From: UBA937 sp031549725 | Lineage (GTDB): Bacteria; Spirochaetota; Spirochaetia; Treponematales; Breznakiellaceae | Length of the DNA: 18,816 bases | Reading direction: 5' to 3' | Assembly (NCBI GenBank): GCA_031549725.1 | Contig: JAVBPH010000065.1 | Span: 1-18,816 of the forward strand | Shown: in pieces, positions 8,546 to 14,539 of the stretch | Numbering within the stretch: position 1 is the first letter of the stretch | Layout: the number at the start of each line of letters is the position of its first letter | Position numbers and translations under genes: made by a program | The notes under the pieces: model-generated | What the model was told of the DNA's origin: nothing | The model's input: the letters and a program-made list of their open reading frames with translations, nothing else | Databases searched by the model: none

Positions 8546-9024
8546 AGATCGATTCCTTCTTTATTATCTTTGGTGAATTCTTCTTTCATATTCTGTCTGA
8601 ATGTGATGAGCTTTTCCTTTAACTGGGGATATTTGACCGCCAGGAAACCGCAGGCCAGGTATGCCGCGTTGGCGGCATTATCCACTCCTACCGTGGCGAC
8701 CGGAATAGGTTTAGGCATTTGAACAATGGAAAGGAGGGCATCAAGCCCGGCAAGGCTTCCGGAAGTAATAGGAACCCCAATCACCGGAATGATGGTCATA
8801 CTGGCAATGACCCCGGGCAGATGGGCGGCAAGGCCTGCGCCGGCAATAATCACTTCAACCCCGTCTGCTTCAAGCTTAATCAGGGTTTCCTTGAGAAGTT
8901 CCGGGACCCGGTGGGCAGAAAGGATATGGGCAGTGTACTCAACCCCAAAGTCCCGGAAAACCTGGGCTGCCTTTTTCATTACAGCCGAGTCCGACTTGGA
9001 CCCAAAGATGATAGCAGCTTTCAT
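8542..9024 (-). CDS. purE: AIR carboxylation enzyme (N5-CAIR mutase family)
   Basis: Makes CAIR, the substrate of PurC. The 160 residues from MKAAIIFGSKSDSAVM match the family. The start is fixed by a strong AAGGAGG five to six bases upstream; a longer in-frame form starting near 9120 would run through riboswitch sequence and is rejected. Motifs are GSKSDS, SAHRVPELL, AGAGLAAHLPGVIAS and DALLSIVQMPKPIPVATV. The SAHR and HLPG forms resemble class I PurE, which rearranges N5-CAIR made by PurK. No purK lies in the window, so it is either elsewhere or the enzyme uses AIR and CO2 directly. First gene of the operon, directly under the riboswitch. Confidence 0.96.
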   Translation of the reverse strand: MKAAIIFGSKSDSAVMKKAAQVFRDFGVEYTAHILSAHRVPELLKETLIKLEADGVEVIIAGAGLAAHLPGVIASMTIIPVIGVPITSGSLAGLDALLSIVQMPKPIPVATVGVDNAANAAYLACGFLAVKYPQLKEKLITFRQNMKEEFTKDNKEGIDL

Positions 9025-9113
9025 GAAGGCCTCCTTGATACGTGTTTGATCCGTCCGGAACCGGACAAATCTGAACAAACACCTAGGCCCCTTATCAATA
9101 GGAATTGAGTTGA
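9025..9113 (-). promoter_or_regulatory. Probable expression platform between riboswitch and purE
   Basis: Between aptamer and start codon there is a strong hairpin (about 9042-9078, core GTCCGG/CCGGAC) without a following T-run, so an intrinsic terminator is not apparent. On the minus strand GGGGCCT (9091-9085) can pair with AGGCCTT (9032-9026; five Watson-Crick pairs plus two G-U), which covers part of the AAGGAGG ribosome site (9036-9030). This suggests control at translation initiation. The pairing scheme is my inference. Confidence 0.5.
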
Positions 9114-9202
9114 AGCCCATAGTCGGGAGGTTTTGCTTTGCCCTGCAAAGGCCGGCTACCCGGTAGAAACACCCCAGCCATATTTAGGGGCTTATATGGA
9201 CC
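9114..9202 (-). ncRNA. Purine riboswitch aptamer, guanine class
   Basis: Read on the minus strand, all signatures of the purine riboswitch occur in order. P1 5' arm GGTCCATA (9202-9195); P2 CCCC (9190-9187) with loop TAAATATGGCT and GGGG (9175-9172); J2/3 GTTTCTACC (9170-9162); P3 CGGG (9162-9159) with CCCG (9127-9124); J3/1 with ACTATGG; P1 3' arm TATGGGC (9121-9115). The base at 9122, equivalent to position 74, is C, which marks guanine/hypoxanthine rather than adenine binding. Loop L3 keeps CCG and AAAA but carries an inserted hairpin (CTTTGC AGG GCAAAG, 9150-9136) where the family usually has one U. It sits directly upstream of the pur operon and should lower its expression when guanine is plentiful. 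Confidence 0.95.
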
Positions 9203-9223
9203 TAAGGTTAATCTGTCCCCCAT

Positions 9224-9253
9224 AAAATACCATGCCCGGGGAGGGGAACACAA
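9224..9253 (-). promoter_or_regulatory. Candidate promoter of the pur operon
   Basis: On the minus strand TTGTGT (9253-9248), an 18-base spacer and TATTTT (9229-9224) form a moderate sigma-70-like promoter. Transcription would start about 15 bases before the riboswitch P1, the usual distance. The boxes match only 3 and 4 of 6 consensus positions, so this is tentative. Confidence 0.35.
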
Positions 9254-9394
9254 GAGGGGATAGAGAAAATTCGAAGTTCCCGGGATTTCTCCTGAACCTG
9301 CCGAAGGGTCCGGAAAAAATACGGCCTTGGCACAGGGAGCGGTCCTGTCCCGGCAGGAATGGTTTTCTTGCATTTTACAGATGCTTGTACTATG

Positions 9395-9409
9395 TTTACT
9401 ATAAGTAAA
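9395..9409. promoter_or_regulatory. Palindromic site upstream of the LRR lipoprotein
   Basis: TTTACT-ATA-AGTAAA is a perfect 15-base palindrome 47 bases upstream of the lipoprotein start, in an AT-rich stretch that probably holds its promoter. Two copies of ATGCAT follow at about 9412 and 9430. The arrangement suits an operator for a dimeric regulator; no regulator is identified. Confidence 0.35.
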
Positions 9410-9456
9410 AAATGCATTACAAAATTTTATGCATGTAAAAATAATGTGAGGAAAAA

Positions 9457-11151
9457 ATGAAAAAAACTGTCCTACCACTTCTCGTGGCACTGGCGTTCGC
9501 TCTGGCCGCCTGTTCGTCACCCACCAGCAGCAGCAGCTCCGATTCAACCGGAACCACAACCAGGAATTTCCAGGGATTCACTTATAGTGATAACGGGGAT
9601 AACACCATGACCGTTACCGGTTTGATCAGCGCATTTAAAGCAAAAGCAGGATTAAACCTGGCAATTCCATCAATAATTGATGGGAAACCCGTAACAGCGA
9701 TTCTTGCCGAGGCATTCGAGGGACTTACGGGAATTACGGATGTTATCATACCGGAAAGTATTACAACTATCGGTGACAATGCTTTTACCGGATGTACCGG
9801 AATTCAATCGATAATTATTGAACGGGATAATGCGGTGGTTCCTCCTGAACTCGGAACAAGCGTGTTTGGGGATCCGCTCTCTTTAACTTATTCGATCTAT
9901 GTCTTATATGATGAAAAGACTGCCTACGAAGCTAATAGTACATGGAACGATTATATAGACGATGTGTTAGAATGTTCAGACCCCAGTTGGTTCACCTATG
10001 ATTCTGATGATACCATTACTATAAAAGGACTTGACACGGCCCATTCTGGAAAAACAGATATAATAATTCCTTTCAGCATTGTTGGTAAGAAGGTTACTGC
10101 GATTAAAGACAGCGCATTTGCAAGTCATACACTTTTGGCAACCGTTTTTATTCCGCCGACGGTAACCACCATTGGAAATTCCACTTTTTCCGGATGTACA
10201 GCCCTTACTTCCGTAAACATTCCTTCCAGTGTTACGGCAATTGGGAATTCGGTCTTTACCAATTGTAAACTGATAACATCCATAACAATACCTCCCGCCG
10301 CCACATCCATTGGCAATTCTGCTTTTTCGGATTGTATAGGACTTACTTCAATAGCTATCCCTTCGGGTGTCACAGCTATCGGTGATTCAGCGTTTGCTTC
10401 ATGTATGAATATTACAACCGTAACACTCCCTAACACCCTTACATCCCTGGGAAGCAATGCCTTTTTGGAATGTTCAAAAATCCAATCAATAGCTATTCCG
10501 GCGGGTATCACTGTCATTAATCAAGGAACATTCAGCGAATGCAGCTTATTGGCGTCCGTGACTATCCCCAATACGGTTACTTCCATCGGAGCTATGGCAT
10601 TTTACTATTGTTCAACCCTTGCATCGGTTACTATTCCCTCCGGCGTTATCTCAATTGAGGATGAAGCATTTTCTAATTGTTCAGCCCTTACATCGATTAC
10701 TTTTCCTTCCAGTGTTACCGCCATCGGGAGTGAAGCATTCTCCGATTGTGCGGCCTTACAATCTATAACGCTTCCTGCCAATATACTGACCATAGAGCAG
10801 CGGACTTTCTTTGGCTGTTCAGATCTTACATCTATTACTATCCCCGGAAAAGTCACTAATATCGGAGAATACGCCTTTAGTGAATGCACAAGCCTTGCAA
10901 GGGCTAATATACCTGCCAGCGTAACGAGTATAGAGCGAAGAGCATTTGAGGGTTGTATCGCCCTTTCTGTGGTTGTTATGGAACAGCAGGTTCCACCAAC
11001 ACTTCCACCTCCACCTCTTGGCATGGTATTTTCAGGCATTCCAAATCCTGCTACCTTATATGTTCCCAATGCCACCAACTTGGCCGACTGGACAAGTCTA
11101 TCCTGGGTAACTACCAGATTTAGTGAAGGGGCTGTAATAGGAAGGCCTTAA
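9457..11151 (+). CDS. BspA-like leucine-rich repeat lipoprotein (TpLRR / LRR_5)
   Basis: A 564-residue exported lipoprotein. The signal peptide (MKKTVLPLLVALAFALAAC) ends in lipobox LAAC with the lipidated Cys19, followed by a Ser/Thr-rich linker. Two modules follow. Each begins with an FTY-x-D-x-TxTxxGL strand region (about 41 and 178) and a GKxVTAI segment, and ends in a cap of the type xYVxx...W (about 148-165 and 535-550). The second module has about 13 repeats of 23 residues, AF-x2-C-x2-L-x2-I-x-IP-x2-VT-x-IG, encoded as 69-base imperfect tandem repeats (about 10100-10975). Such proteins act in surface adhesion. GAGGA precedes the ATG. Its codon use looks more AT-rich than its neighbours. 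It diverges from the pur operon. Confidence 0.93.
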   Translation: MKKTVLPLLVALAFALAACSSPTSSSSSDSTGTTTRNFQGFTYSDNGDNTMTVTGLISAFKAKAGLNLAIPSIIDGKPVTAILAEAFEGLTGITDVIIPESITTIGDNAFTGCTGIQSIIIERDNAVVPPELGTSVFGDPLSLTYSIYVLYDEKTAYEANSTWNDYIDDVLECSDPSWFTYDSDDTITIKGLDTAHSGKTDIIIPFSIVGKKVTAIKDSAFASHTLLATVFIPPTVTTIGNSTFSGCTALTSVNIPSSVTAIGNSVFTNCKLITSITIPPAATSIGNSAFSDCIGLTSIAIPSGVTAIGDSAFASCMNITTVTLPNTLTSLGSNAFLECSKIQSIAIPAGITVINQGTFSECSLLASVTIPNTVTSIGAMAFYYCSTLASVTIPSGVISIEDEAFSNCSALTSITFPSSVTAIGSEAFSDCAALQSITLPANILTIEQRTFFGCSDLTSITIPGKVTNIGEYAFSECTSLARANIPASVTSIERRAFEGCIALSVVVMEQQVPPTLPPPPLGMVFSGIPNPATLYVPNATNLADWTSLSWVTTRFSEGAVIGRP

Positions 11152-11177
11152 GTAAAACATTTCTTTTGTGTAAAACC

Positions 11178-11211
11178 ATGGGTTGTTCCGGAGATTCCCG
11201 GAACAGCCCAT
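11178..11211 (+). terminator. Terminator hairpin after the LRR lipoprotein
   Basis: A 14-bp stem with one G-T (ATGGGTTGTTCCGG paired with CCGGAACAGCCCAT, loop AGATTC) starts 27 bases after the stop codon and is followed by an AT-rich stretch with short T-runs. It is a plausible, somewhat weak intrinsic terminator. The rest of the spacer up to 11395 shows no further gene. Confidence 0.7.
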
Positions 11212-11395
11212 AAATATTTGTATATCTTTTACACTCGGAATATCATCATAGAATTGAAATATTTCCTGGAATCTGCGGCATTTTCGAATAAATCTCCAGT
11301 ATCATTTTATTTTTCCCGTATAAATTCAATGAACCAAACCGGAACATCTGGAAAAAAAATCCCTATCTACTATAGTTAATAAAAAGGAGATTTTC

Positions 11396-11809
11396 ATGAA
11401 AATCAGACCATATCTAACTTTTTCCGGTAACTGTCAGGAAGCAATCGATTTATATAAAAAAGCATTTAAGACGGATATTATCCAGGTAATGCGTTTTTCC
11501 GACATGCCCCCAAATCCTAATTTTCCGGTACCCGGGGAATTCAAAAACCAGATTGTCCAGGCAACCCTGAAATTCGGAGATGATTTTATCCGCCTTTCGG
11601 ACTGCGGACCAAACCATAAACTGAACGATCCCGAATCAGAGAGGATATCCCTGGCGATTGAAGCCGGCGTGGATGATGTAAAATATGCGTTTGACATTAT
11701 TGCCAAGGAAGGCCGGGTGGGTATACCCCTGGCAAAAACCTTTTATAGTCCCCTGGCAGGGGTGGTGTTTGATAAATTCGGCGTTATGTGGAATTTTGTC
11801 GGACAATGA
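11396..11809 (+). CDS. PhnB-like VOC (glyoxalase-fold) protein
   Basis: A 137-residue cytoplasmic protein of the vicinal oxygen chelate superfamily, PhnB/DUF1338-like branch. The opening MKIRPYLTFSGNCQEAIDLY is typical, and the end has SPLAGVVFDKFGVMWNF, the usual D-x-FG-x-xW closing motif. The substrate is not known for most members, and many lack clear metal ligands, so no reaction is assigned. AAGGAG lies about seven bases before the ATG. It appears to be a single-gene unit with a hairpin starting at its stop codon. Confidence 0.88.
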   Translation: MKIRPYLTFSGNCQEAIDLYKKAFKTDIIQVMRFSDMPPNPNFPVPGEFKNQIVQATLKFGDDFIRLSDCGPNHKLNDPESERISLAIEAGVDDVKYAFDIIAKEGRVGIPLAKTFYSPLAGVVFDKFGVMWNFVGQ

Positions 11810-11829
11810 AACTTCCCGCGGGGAGTTTC
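11808..11829 (+). terminator. Hairpin overlapping the stop codon of the VOC gene
   Basis: A 9-bp stem (GAAACTTCC with GGGAGTTTC, one G-T) closed by CGCG. Its left arm begins within the TGA stop codon. Only a short A-rich, not T-rich, tail follows, so termination strength is doubtful. Confidence 0.4.
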
Positions 11830-11850
11830 GTTAGAGAAAAAATTTATAAT

Positions 11851-12069
11851 ACCTTCTGGTTTAATACCCCGCGGCAAGCCGTAGGGCATTAAACCAGATT
11901 TCCGAATCAAAAACCTTCTGCACGCTTTCGCGTGCGAGGCAGAGCAGCGAGGTTTGTTGGTTCTGTAAGGTATGGATTTTATGTGTTAATACCCATACAA
12001 TTTTGATTTACAAGATTTTTAGAACGCCGCAGAGCCTCGTACGCAGGAGCGTACAGAAGGTATTAAACC
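11851..12069. repeat. Cluster of palindromes with inverted ends
   Basis: This gene-free stretch is bounded by an 11-bp perfect inverted repeat: GGTTTAATACC (11858-11868) and GGTATTAAACC (12059-12069). Inside are a hairpin CTGGTTTAAT...ATTAAACCAG (11856-11897) with a degenerate GC-rich inner stem, and GTATGG/CCATAC (11970-11998). Two mirror-image copies of a small hairpin unit also occur, at 11914-11940 (GCACGC TTTC GCGTGC) and 12034-12060 (GTACGC AGGA GCGTAC). Both copies are flanked by the same CCTTCT and GAGGC, and their stems differ by a compensatory pair. It is probably a composite of small palindromic repeats. No protein-coding frame is credible here. Confidence 0.75.
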
Positions 12070-12103
12070 CACTTGCGAATAAATATAAGATCCCAAATAA
12101 TTC

Positions 12104-12246
12104 AAGGGAACTTCTAAAAACTTCAGTTTTTAGAAGTTTTCCTTAGACGTACTATGGAGAAACTTTTTTATTTCGTTATAGGATAAAGAAATAAAAATTT
12201 CTCCCAGGGCACCTCTAAAAATCTAACCGAGTTTTTAGAGGTGTCC
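12104..12246 (+). repeat. Three-hairpin repeat element, divergent middle copy
   Basis: Same architecture as the end copies but with different stems. Hairpin 1 at 12104-12144 (core AACTTCTAAAAACT paired with AGTTTTTAGAAGTT); junction CCTTAGACGTA at 12141-12151. Hairpin 2 at 12156-12204 (GGAGAAA with a two-base bulge, then TTTTTATTTC, and the matching arm) has a loop containing TATAGGATAA. Hairpin 3 at 12210-12243 (CACCTCTAAAAA paired with TTTTTAGAGGTG) has a loop region containing CTAACCGAG. It lies in the same orientation as both neighbouring genes, 295 bases after the VOC gene and 50 before the EamA start. No target-site duplication can be judged by eye. Confidence 0.85.
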
Positions 12247-12295
12247 TCAATCACGGTTTTTAAAGTATTATAGCATATAATCCTGGAGGCTCATC

Positions 12296-12709
12296 GTGTG
12301 GATACTTTTTGCTCTGCTCTCGGCGCTTTTCGCGGCGCTTACTTCAATACTGGCAAAGATCGGTATTGAGAATGTCAATTCCAACCTGGCCACCGCCATA
12401 AGAACCGTGGTGGTGCTGATCATGGCCTGGGGAATTGTTTTTATTACCGGGAAGCAATATGGCCTGGCGGAGATCAGCCGGAAGAGCTGGATCTTTTTGA
12501 TTCTTTCAGGTCTTGCCACGGGCCTTTCCTGGCTTTTTTATTACCGGGCGCTGCAGATTGGGGAAGCATCTAAGGTGGTCCCCATTGATAAATTCAGCGT
12601 GGTCATTTCCATGGTTCTGGCGTTTGTTGTCCTTGGGGAAGCTGTTAAATGGAAAACCATAGTAGGGGGAATCCTTATAACCCTGGGAACCTTCGTGATG
12701 ATTTTGTAG
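12296..12709 (+). CDS. Half-size EamA-family (DMT) membrane transporter
   Basis: A 137-residue inner-membrane protein with five predicted helices (about 2-21, 33-51, 65-87, 99-115 and 119-137), i.e. one EamA domain. Most DMT transporters carry two, so this one probably works as a dimer. The ALQIGEASKVVPIDKFSVV...LGE segment before the last helices is typical of the family. The substrate is unknown. The start is GTG, supported by GGAGG six bases upstream. The gene directly follows the middle three-hairpin repeat and ends before a strong bidirectional terminator. Confidence 0.9.
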   Translation: MWILFALLSALFAALTSILAKIGIENVNSNLATAIRTVVVLIMAWGIVFITGKQYGLAEISRKSWIFLILSGLATGLSWLFYYRALQIGEASKVVPIDKFSVVISMVLAFVVLGEAVKWKTIVGGILITLGTFVMIL

Positions 12710-12725
12710 CATACTATAAAAACAA

Positions 12726-12756
12726 AGCCCGGTATTTTCCATGAAAATACCGGGCT
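12726..12756. terminator. Bidirectional intrinsic terminator
   Basis: A perfect 14-bp stem (AGCCCGGTATTTTC and GAAAATACCGGGCT) with a 3-base loop lies between the convergent EamA gene and pheT. T-rich tails follow on both strands: ATATTTT on the plus strand, and TTTGTTTTT on the minus strand. It can end both transcripts. Confidence 0.9.
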
Positions 12757-12783
12757 CCATATTTTCTCATCAAGCTAATGCAT

Positions 12784-14526
12784 TTATCCCATTAACAAAT
12801 CCAGATCCATTTCCAGGGCAGTACAGGGCATGGTAATACCCCAGTTTTCCAGGACCTCCGGATGGATTTCCCCGAACACACCAACCTTGGTACCCTGATA
12901 CAAAATCATTGCGGCCCGGCCCGGAATAAACCGGGAATCGCCGGAGGCTTCCACCTCGTATTCCCGTCCCAGGTAATAGAACAAAGTCTGCATCTGGCTG
13001 GCAAGGGTATTAAAGTTTGTATCCGCCGCGGCATGGATAAATCCCAGATACTGATGGGTCTGGGTTCCATTGTTTTCATCCTTATCCTGATAAGCCACTT
13101 TACCGATCTCGAAAATTTTATGGGGATACACCGCATGGCCTGATACGGATTCACTCATCATCAGGGATGCCAGTACCGAATCCCGGACGTATTCATAATT
13201 TTCCGTCATGGGATTGGAGATCCGGATAATCCGGCCGCCGTCGCCCCTCATATTTTCAACCAGGTTTTTCCGGGAACCCAGATAATTAAAAATCATCTCC
13301 TGGTATCCCAGGCCAACCATAATTTCTTTCACCCGGCGGCTGAACATGGTAATGGGGGTCAACCGGCCAATAGTAAAATCCTTTGGAGTGAGGGGTTCGA
13401 AGGATGCCAGGGTCCGGCCGATCATCACATCCTCCACCACATCCGCGGCATGCAGAAAATCATTCCGGTACTCCGGGGGATACACCAGGATACCGGTTTT
13501 TTCACTCCTTTCACTCCGTTCAGTTCCAAGCTGTTTCTCCGCCCGGCAACCCACTCTTTCCATGGCTGCCACACATTCCTTGGCGTTCAGGGGCATTCCT
13601 AAAAATTTTTCAATCCGGTCAAGGGAACAGAAAATGGGATTCTGGAAATAAAAGGGGAATGTTATTCTTTTGCCGAAGAGTGTATCGTAGGCATACTCGA
13701 CTTCTACCGGTTCTATGGTATACCCCTGATCCGCCAGGTCGCAGGACATAATCGATGCGGCCAGGGTTACCGACGGCAGATCAGTTCCGGTAATTTCCAC
13801 AAACACATCCGTGTCACCCACCTGGACAGCCCCGAGACTGGCGGAATTTATAATCGGCGGATAGGAAAGGATCTCACCCCTTGAATCAAGCAGCAGGGGA
13901 TGGATCTTTTCATGTTCCTGGATGAAGGCATATTCTTTTCCCTTGGGATGCTGCTTCAGAATTTCCCGGAGGGTTAGTTTTCCCTCCCATTGAAGCGGCA
14001 CAAAGGACACGGAATCCGGATCTGCCCCTTTATAGATAATAGGCCATTTGATTTCCGACATCCGGTAGATTCCCATGGAAACGCTCCGGCGCTTCCGGCC
14101 GAAATTCCAGGCAAGCTTCTCCTGGGTCTGGATCATATCTTTCAGAGAAGCGTCGGTGATCGATTTTCCCGATGCGATGAACCCTGCCAGGTAGGGTCTT
14201 ACGAATTTTACGGTTTCCTCAACGATAACTTTTTTCTTCGCGTCCTTCATATTTCCCGGGGAAGAGAAAAAGTGGTATTCCGGCCGCTTCCCTCCACCGT
14301 GAATCCTGAGCTGCCGGGCACAGCCCGCGGTGGACCAAAGGTCGGGACGGTTAGTATCGTTTAATTCGATTTTCAAAGTCCGGTCTTCCATAGGAAGAGC
14401 CTTGTCGGAATCTTCATCAAGTTCTGCCTTGGCACAGGTCAGGGCTTCCTCAAATGCTTCGATGCTGTTCCAGCGTTTACCCACTAATGTATAGAAAAGT
14501 TCTTCGTTAACTTCAATTTTAGGCAT
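12784..14526 (-). CDS. pheT: Phenylalanyl-tRNA synthetase beta chain, archaeal/eukaryotic type
   Basis: Partner of PheS in the (alpha-beta)2 synthetase that charges tRNA-Phe. The 580 residues correspond to the shorter archaeal/eukaryotic beta chain; the usual bacterial PheT is about 800 and has an N-terminal tRNA-binding domain, absent here. Motifs include NDTNRPDLWSTAG near 75-90, YPPIINSASLGAV (B3/B4 region) near 240, YPPEYRNDFLHAADVVEDVMIG (B5), and a degenerate class II core at the end. I start at MPKIEVNEELF because GAGGA lies seven bases upstream; the longer frame would run into pheS. A short tandem ERSERSEK occurs before the B5 motif. It follows pheS by 13 bases. Confidence 0.95.
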   Translation of the reverse strand: MPKIEVNEELFYTLVGKRWNSIEAFEEALTCAKAELDEDSDKALPMEDRTLKIELNDTNRPDLWSTAGCARQLRIHGGGKRPEYHFFSSPGNMKDAKKKVIVEETVKFVRPYLAGFIASGKSITDASLKDMIQTQEKLAWNFGRKRRSVSMGIYRMSEIKWPIIYKGADPDSVSFVPLQWEGKLTLREILKQHPKGKEYAFIQEHEKIHPLLLDSRGEILSYPPIINSASLGAVQVGDTDVFVEITGTDLPSVTLAASIMSCDLADQGYTIEPVEVEYAYDTLFGKRITFPFYFQNPIFCSLDRIEKFLGMPLNAKECVAAMERVGCRAEKQLGTERSERSEKTGILVYPPEYRNDFLHAADVVEDVMIGRTLASFEPLTPKDFTIGRLTPITMFSRRVKEIMVGLGYQEMIFNYLGSRKNLVENMRGDGGRIIRISNPMTENYEYVRDSVLASLMMSESVSGHAVYPHKIFEIGKVAYQDKDENNGTQTHQYLGFIHAAADTNFNTLASQMQTLFYYLGREYEVEASGDSRFIPGRAAMILYQGTKVGVFGEIHPEVLENWGITMPCTALEMDLDLLMG

Positions 14527-14539
14527 ACCTGTTTCCTCG

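Noticed and set aside
9260..9350. CCTGAACCTGCCGAAGGGT stretch as a known dispersed repeat
   Set aside because: It recalls short palindromic repeats seen in other genomes, but a single copy here cannot support a call.
9095..9559. Open frame on the minus strand upstream of purE
   Set aside because: It runs through the riboswitch and the lipoprotein signal peptide; no family features and no ribosome site.
10125..11078. Two open frames antisense to the LRR lipoprotein
   Set aside because: They arise from the periodic 69-base repeats of the coding strand and have no independent start signals.
12104..12246. Integron attC site
   Set aside because: Three hairpins with conserved loops do not match attC R and L boxes, and there are no cassettes or integrase nearby.
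12255..12282. TATAAT at 12276-12281 as the EamA promoter
   Set aside because: Transcription would start inside the ribosome site, and no good -35 box is spaced correctly.
11810..12295. CRISPR array
   Set aside because: The palindromes are inverted and of unequal spacing; there are no regular direct repeats, spacers or cas genes.
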